NCBI GenBank assembly: GCA_903839965.1
Contig: CAIMEK010000268.1
Location: forward strand, 1 to 23,368
DNA: 23,368 bases
Direction of reading: 5' to 3'
From: an uncultured Acetobacteraceae bacterium
GTDB lineage: Bacteria; Pseudomonadota; Alphaproteobacteria; Acetobacterales; Acetobacteraceae
Part shown: positions 20,019 through 23,368 of the stretch, in pieces
Numbering within the stretch: the first letter of the stretch is position 1
Layout of the letters: every line of letters begins with the position of its first letter
The notes under the pieces: model-generated
Seen by the model: only the letters and a program-made list of their open reading frames with translations
The model's database searches: none
Told to the model about the DNA's origin: nothing
Position numbers and translations under genes: made by a program

Positions 20019-20966
20019 ATGGCCGGAACACTCGCACAGTCTTGCTTGGAAATGGTGAACAAGATCGCCATGCGCTGCGGTTTCCGATTCCCGCTGTCGC
20101 AGTCCGATATTGAGGCGTGTGTCGGCTGGCTTGGCGACGGCCTTCGCCGCTTCCGCATGGGGCAGATGCCGAAGGAAGTTGGAGGCGGAATCTATGTCTG
20201 GAAATTCTTCGAGGCCCCGCTGACGCTGGACCTCTGGCCCGACGTGGCCGTCGGCACGGCTACGGTTTCGGCCAGCGGAACGACTGTCACGGCATCGGCG
20301 GCAACGTTCTACCCGTCCATGGTCAGGCGAACGCTGACCGTTACAGACATTGGAACTCGTACGATCACCGGGTACGTGTCGGCAACGCAGGCCACGGTGG
20401 ATTCGACGTTCTCCGGCACCCACACGTTCAGCATCGCGTCGCTTGGTCTGTTCGGGCTTCCCGACTCCTACAACGGCATGATTTCACCGGTCTGCTACGT
20501 GCACGACGGGCTGGGCGCGCCGCTTGTGACACAGGTTGATCCTTGGGAGATCGCAGCCAGATACCGGGACTACGATTACAACGCCTACGCCGATCCGATC
20601 ATGTTCGCCCAGCAGCAGAGTTCGCCGACCATCGGGGCGCTGCAAACCACCGACTTCTATGTCTGGCCGATGCCCAGCCGCTACCGCCGGTGGGTCTATC
20701 AGGCACGGCTCAAACTCTTCGCGCCGACCTACTCGGCTTCGGCATACCTTCCCGGCGCGGAGGACCATGCCGACACGTACGTTCAGTGCGCGATGGCCGA
20801 GCGCGAAATGGATTTGCAGAAGCGCCCGGGCCCGGAGCATGAGCACGCGCTGGAAATGGCTGGCGTGTCTCGCCTGCTGGATGAATCCATGTATGGCAGG
20901 GAACCGCAGCAATCCATGCAACAGGTGTATCCGATCCATCACCCGCTTTCGATACCGACGACATAG
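20019..20966 (+). CDS. Putative head-tail connector/adaptor protein, 315 aa
   Basis: CAGGAGCG, 5-6 bases before ATG 20019, fixes the start. The N-terminal 60 residues form helices (LAQSCLEMVNKIAMRCGF, IEACVGWLGDGLRRFRMG), like the helical core of phage adaptor proteins. A beta insert follows (VGTATVSASGTTVTASAAT, VTDIGTRTITGYVSAT, about residues 78-135). The C-terminal half contains FYVWPMPSRYRRWVYQARL and a final helix (AEREMDLQKRPGPEHEHALE). Adaptor proteins of podoviruses and siphoviruses bind under the portal and close the head. Position after capsid genes supports this, but no signature motif is certain. Confidence 0.5.
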   Translation: MAGTLAQSCLEMVNKIAMRCGFRFPLSQSDIEACVGWLGDGLRRFRMGQMPKEVGGGIYVWKFFEAPLTLDLWPDVAVGTATVSASGTTVTASAATFYPSMVRRTLTVTDIGTRTITGYVSATQATVDSTFSGTHTFSIASLGLFGLPDSYNGMISPVCYVHDGLGAPLVTQVDPWEIAARYRDYDYNAYADPIMFAQQQSSPTIGALQTTDFYVWPMPSRYRRWVYQARLKLFAPTYSASAYLPGAEDHADTYVQCAMAEREMDLQKRPGPEHEHALEMAGVSRLLDESMYGREPQQSMQQVYPIHHPLSIPTT

Positions 20967-20976
20967 AGGCTGAGGC

Positions 20977-21309
20977 ATGGGCAGATACGAAGCGACAGCC
21001 GGGACACAAACGCGGCCATTTTGCGAGTACGAAATCTCGCCGGTGGACCGCAAGCAGTACATCGACCGCGTGGGCGAAACGGTGTACGTCCGGGTCTACA
21101 GCCTGCCCGCTGATGTCCTGATAAAGAACCCGGAGATTGTTGATCTTCGCGGCAAGCCGTTCCCGTTCGAGCCGAGTGAGGGGATTGAGTGTGTGGAGCC
21201 TGTCGGCCCGTACGTCCGGGATGTTCGCGGGCTCGACCAGAAGAACACGCCGCAGAGCAACGAGAACATCATTGTAACCCTCATTGGAAAGAAATTGAAG
21301 GCCAGGTAA
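20977..21309 (+). CDS. Hypothetical protein, 110 aa
   Basis: GAGGCTGAGG immediately precedes ATG 20977. The product is polar and beta-type, with YVRVYSLPADVLIKNPEIVD in the middle and a closing NIIVTLIGKKLKAR. Prolines are frequent. No domain is recognised. Short proteins at this position, between connector and tail genes, are commonly head-completion or tail-completion proteins, which is context only. Confidence 0.6.
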   Translation: MGRYEATAGTQTRPFCEYEISPVDRKQYIDRVGETVYVRVYSLPADVLIKNPEIVDLRGKPFPFEPSEGIECVEPVGPYVRDVRGLDQKNTPQSNENIIVTLIGKKLKAR

Positions 21310-21319
21310 GGAGATCGTT

Positions 21320-21598
21320 ATGGCCGTTGGAGACTATACGGAATTGGTCGGCCGCAAGACGATCAAGACTAAAACGCATTACTTTTTTCACACTCGCGGA
21401 TGCGCGTCGGCCATTAACTCAACCGGCGTTCCGAAGGTTACGGACGCCCTGGCGGTCGGAAGCCCCGGCCCGGCAGACACGGCTACGGTGGCGAACGCCT
21501 GCGTGTCTGTGCAATTCGACGAGGTTTCCGAACCCGGCCGGGTGATGGTGTACGCGGTCTATCGCCGACCCATCGGCCGCGCCGAATCCGCACTCTAG
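21320..21598 (+). CDS. Hypothetical protein, 92 aa
   Basis: AAGGAG, 8 bases before ATG 21320, is a textbook SD. The small protein has a basic start (YTELVGRKTIKTKTHYFF), an Ala/Val-rich middle and beta strands near the end (VSVQFDEVSEPGRVMVYAVY). No family is recognised. It lies 10 bases after the previous gene and 15 bases before the next, so it belongs to the same late transcript and is probably a virion component. Confidence 0.6.
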   Translation: MAVGDYTELVGRKTIKTKTHYFFHTRGCASAINSTGVPKVTDALAVGSPGPADTATVANACVSVQFDEVSEPGRVMVYAVYRRPIGRAESAL

Positions 21599-21613
21599 CC
21601 CCGGAGGTACACC

Positions 21614-22540
21614 ATGACGGCAAGCCTTTGGGATTACGAACACGCGGTAAGCCGACGCAGCCAGCGGGTAGCCGGTGGCGCGTGGACGCTCAAATGCGCC
21701 TTCAAGGGGATTCCCAAGGCCAGTGTTGACGCGCTCACTCCGGCCGATATGTCGTACTTCCCCGGGGACACGGCGAGTCTTTCGGCGCGGTGCCTGGTCC
21801 ACTCCATCATCGACTACGACAGCGACGTAAACGGCGCGTCGGTTATCCTGTACTACCGCCCGTTGAACTACATGGAGTGGATGGAAGGGCAGGCCATCGC
21901 CGGGACGCCGAGGGCTATCCTTCGCGGTCGATCCGGCATGCGCGGGCGGCGGGTCAAGTTCTACGATGGACAGCAACTTGTCGGGCGGGACATGACGGAC
22001 ACGACCGGCACGACCCGGTACGAGATCAAGAGCGGGACGAACGCCCGCATAACGTACCATGCCGTTTATCAGGTCTACGGGATTATTGGCGAGAACGTCC
22101 ATGGGGGCGCTGGAAACGCGACCGACAAGGACATCTACTTCTATCAATTCGTGTCCAAAGTCGGCTGTTACAACGCGAACGTGATGGGTAATATGCCGCT
22201 CTATCCGCTGACCAGCGCGCCCGGGCAGTGGATGCTGTCTGGAATTTCCTGCTCGCCGCTGTCGATGGGCAGAATGCGCCTGTCAACCATGAGGCTCTCG
22301 GCGGTGCATTACCAGTTCATGCTCAACACCGAGGCGAACGGCTGGGCCGACCCGTGCGTTACCCAGAAGATGAGGTTGCAGACTCAGATCGTGAACACCT
22401 ACGACGCGAACGGAGCGGTAAAGGGAACACGGGTTGTGCCGTGCTACGTCGCCACCGGGAACTCGGTCAGCAAGGTGCTGGTCGGATCGGACGGCGGCGC
22501 CTTTTCGGTCATTGACAACATCATCGAGAAAACGTGGTAG
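21614..22540 (+). CDS. Hypothetical structural protein, 308 aa
   Basis: GGAGG, 8 bases before ATG 21614, supports the start. The sequence is beta-rich, with aromatic and Gly-rich turns (SVDALTPADMSYFPGDTAS, VILYYRPLNYMEWMEGQ, RFYDGQ-like RVKFYDGQQLVGRD). A Met-rich segment sits near residues 195-235. The ending is VLVGSDGGAFSVIDNIIEK. No enzymatic motif or membrane segment is visible. Position in the late operon suggests a tail or head-tail structural protein. The next gene begins inside its last codons. Confidence 0.6.
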   Translation: MTASLWDYEHAVSRRSQRVAGGAWTLKCAFKGIPKASVDALTPADMSYFPGDTASLSARCLVHSIIDYDSDVNGASVILYYRPLNYMEWMEGQAIAGTPRAILRGRSGMRGRRVKFYDGQQLVGRDMTDTTGTTRYEIKSGTNARITYHAVYQVYGIIGENVHGGAGNATDKDIYFYQFVSKVGCYNANVMGNMPLYPLTSAPGQWMLSGISCSPLSMGRMRLSTMRLSAVHYQFMLNTEANGWADPCVTQKMRLQTQIVNTYDANGAVKGTRVVPCYVATGNSVSKVLVGSDGGAFSVIDNIIEKTW

Positions 22541-23368
22541 ACGAAGAAGAACCCATTCCGGTTGATGGCGTTTCCCAGCGGCCGCAAGCCGAGGACGTGC
22601 CGCAGCAGCCTGATCCCATTGAAGAGTCGGACGAGGCCGACCTGGGCGATCCGCCCATTGACGCCGAGGCCGAGGTTGCGGAGGCGATGGTCGAGCCCGA
22701 GCCGGTCGAGCCAGACGTTCCAGAGGACGCCGAGCCGGAAGTTGACATAGAGGAAGAGGCGGCGCAGGAAGGCGATGACTCCGACGAGGACTTTTCGGAC
22801 TTGAACGTCGGCAAGTCCATGATTGGCGACGTTGAGGAACTTTTCGAGGACGACGACGAGGACGACCCGAAGCCGCTATGGGTTCAGGGTGGAGAAGACT
22901 TTGATGCCGTTGGTGGCAATGCGGCGCTCGTGTCATCTGACGAGGAGGAGCCAGATCCTGCAATGTTTGAGCCAGCAACTGTCAGGATTGGATACAACGC
23001 ATCCGATGTCACAGGCTCTTTCAATGGCGTGGAACTTACGCCGTGCGATTCTAGCGGCGCAATGACCGGAGATGCTGTAGTTACGGCCAAGTTGCCATAT
23101 GGCACGTGGACGATGGCGAACGGTACGAAGGTCGAGGCAAATACCCTGTGGTATTATCAGGAATCATCGGATGAAACGCCATACATTCTAGGCGGCCCTC
23201 CGCATACCTGTATATGCGATGAGCGAAAGCAGGGAAACTATCTGGAGGTAAAGACGTTTGATGTCATAGGAATGACAACCGGGACCGTTTCGGATTGGGT
23301 TGCAAAAGCTGCCATCATGCCTGTTGGCACGGCGACCGGCGACATCCTGTTTGTCTGGCGATTGCCAG
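22534..23368 (+). CDS. Acidic-domain structural protein, 3' end beyond window
   Basis: GTG 22534 lies inside the last codons of the previous gene, and the frame is open for 278 codons to the window end. The first ~135 residues are extraordinarily acidic and Pro-rich (for example DDSDEDFSDL and FEDDDEDDPKP), with almost no Lys or Arg, so this part is probably disordered. A conventional domain begins near residue 145 (ATVRIGYNASDVTGSFNGVE). It continues through YGTWTMANGTKVEAN and ICDERKQGNYLEVKTFDVIG. Alternatives for the start are ATG 22687 or ATG 22828, which would drop much of the acidic part, but codon use and the clean frame favour GTG. SD is weak (GAGAAA). Role unknown; likely virion. 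Confidence 0.65.
   Translation, partial: MVDEEEPIPVDGVSQRPQAEDVPQQPDPIEESDEADLGDPPIDAEAEVAEAMVEPEPVEPDVPEDAEPEVDIEEEAAQEGDDSDEDFSDLNVGKSMIGDVEELFEDDDEDDPKPLWVQGGEDFDAVGGNAALVSSDEEEPDPAMFEPATVRIGYNASDVTGSFNGVELTPCDSSGAMTGDAVVTAKLPYGTWTMANGTKVEANTLWYYQESSDETPYILGGPPHTCICDERKQGNYLEVKTFDVIGMTTGTVSDWVAKAAIMPVGTATGDILFVWRLP

Noticed and set aside
4072..21613. Possible recoding of TAG as sense (several genes end in TAG with the next gene in frame: 4074/4084, 15042/15046, 21598/21614)
   Set aside because: Each downstream start has its own good SD, the upstream and downstream products are distinct proteins, and TAG at 12245 and 15801 leads straight into terminators. TAG is an ordinary stop here; only 666-668 is suspicious.
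1..23368. tRNA genes, CRISPR arrays, insertion sequences, integrase or attachment sites
   Set aside because: All gaps (the largest is 257 bases) were read for cloverleafs, spaced repeats and terminal inverted repeats; none was seen.

Overview
The window is a stretch of a tailed double-stranded DNA bacteriophage genome (Caudoviricetes), or possibly a prophage or metagenomic phage contig. Every gene I can support lies on the + strand. Many adjacent genes share start-stop overlaps (ATGA or TTGA), intergenic gaps are short, and packaging, head, fibre and lysis-type genes are all present. The sequence is GC-rich (by eye near 60%), with clear Shine-Dalgarno (SD) sites of the AGGA/GAAAGG type, so the host is a bacterium with a normal anti-SD. 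Nothing in the sequence identifies the host more closely. No integrase, tRNA, CRISPR array or insertion sequence was seen, so lifestyle is undecided. Both ends are cut inside genes.

Layout. 1-1260: 3' end of a RecA/DnaB-like replication ATPase, then small unknown genes, one interrupted by an in-frame TAG. 1271-2611: small terminase, a 97-aa protein and a GroES-like co-chaperonin. 2764-4302: a large fibre-like protein and a cold-shock protein. 4340-6065: a run of small membrane, lipoprotein and holin-like genes that looks like a lysis or envelope cassette but has no recognisable endolysin. 6073-10075: an 80-aa protein and two large beta-helix/adhesin proteins. 10072-12245: large terminase (TTG start) and a 119-aa protein, closed by a strong intrinsic terminator. 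12370-15801: small membrane protein, portal, small basic protein, head-fibre-like protein and unknowns, closed by a second terminator-like element. 16059-19955: scaffold, major capsid protein, two tandem paralogous virion proteins and a 97-aa protein. 20019-23368: putative connector/adaptor, small structural unknowns, a 308-aa protein and a very acidic protein cut by the window end.

How it works together. The right part is a classic late head-assembly operon (portal, scaffold, coat, decoration, connector). The left part ends a replication module and starts packaging. Unusually, about 8 kb of fibre, chaperonin and lysis-type genes lies between the small and large terminase genes.

The most interesting points are: a perfect hairpin that buries the SD of the holin-like gene; tandem paralogous virion genes whose intergenic hairpin is duplicated with them; an amber-split zinc-ribbon-like gene; a GroES with an intact GroEL-binding loop and no GroEL nearby; a repeated GGACAG-NN-GCCGG element around the scaffold start; and a strongly acidic protein starting at a GTG inside the preceding gene. 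I did not find a clearly new defence or counter-defence system. The small unknown genes at 555-1260 and the membrane cluster at 4340-6065 are where unrecognised functions are most likely.
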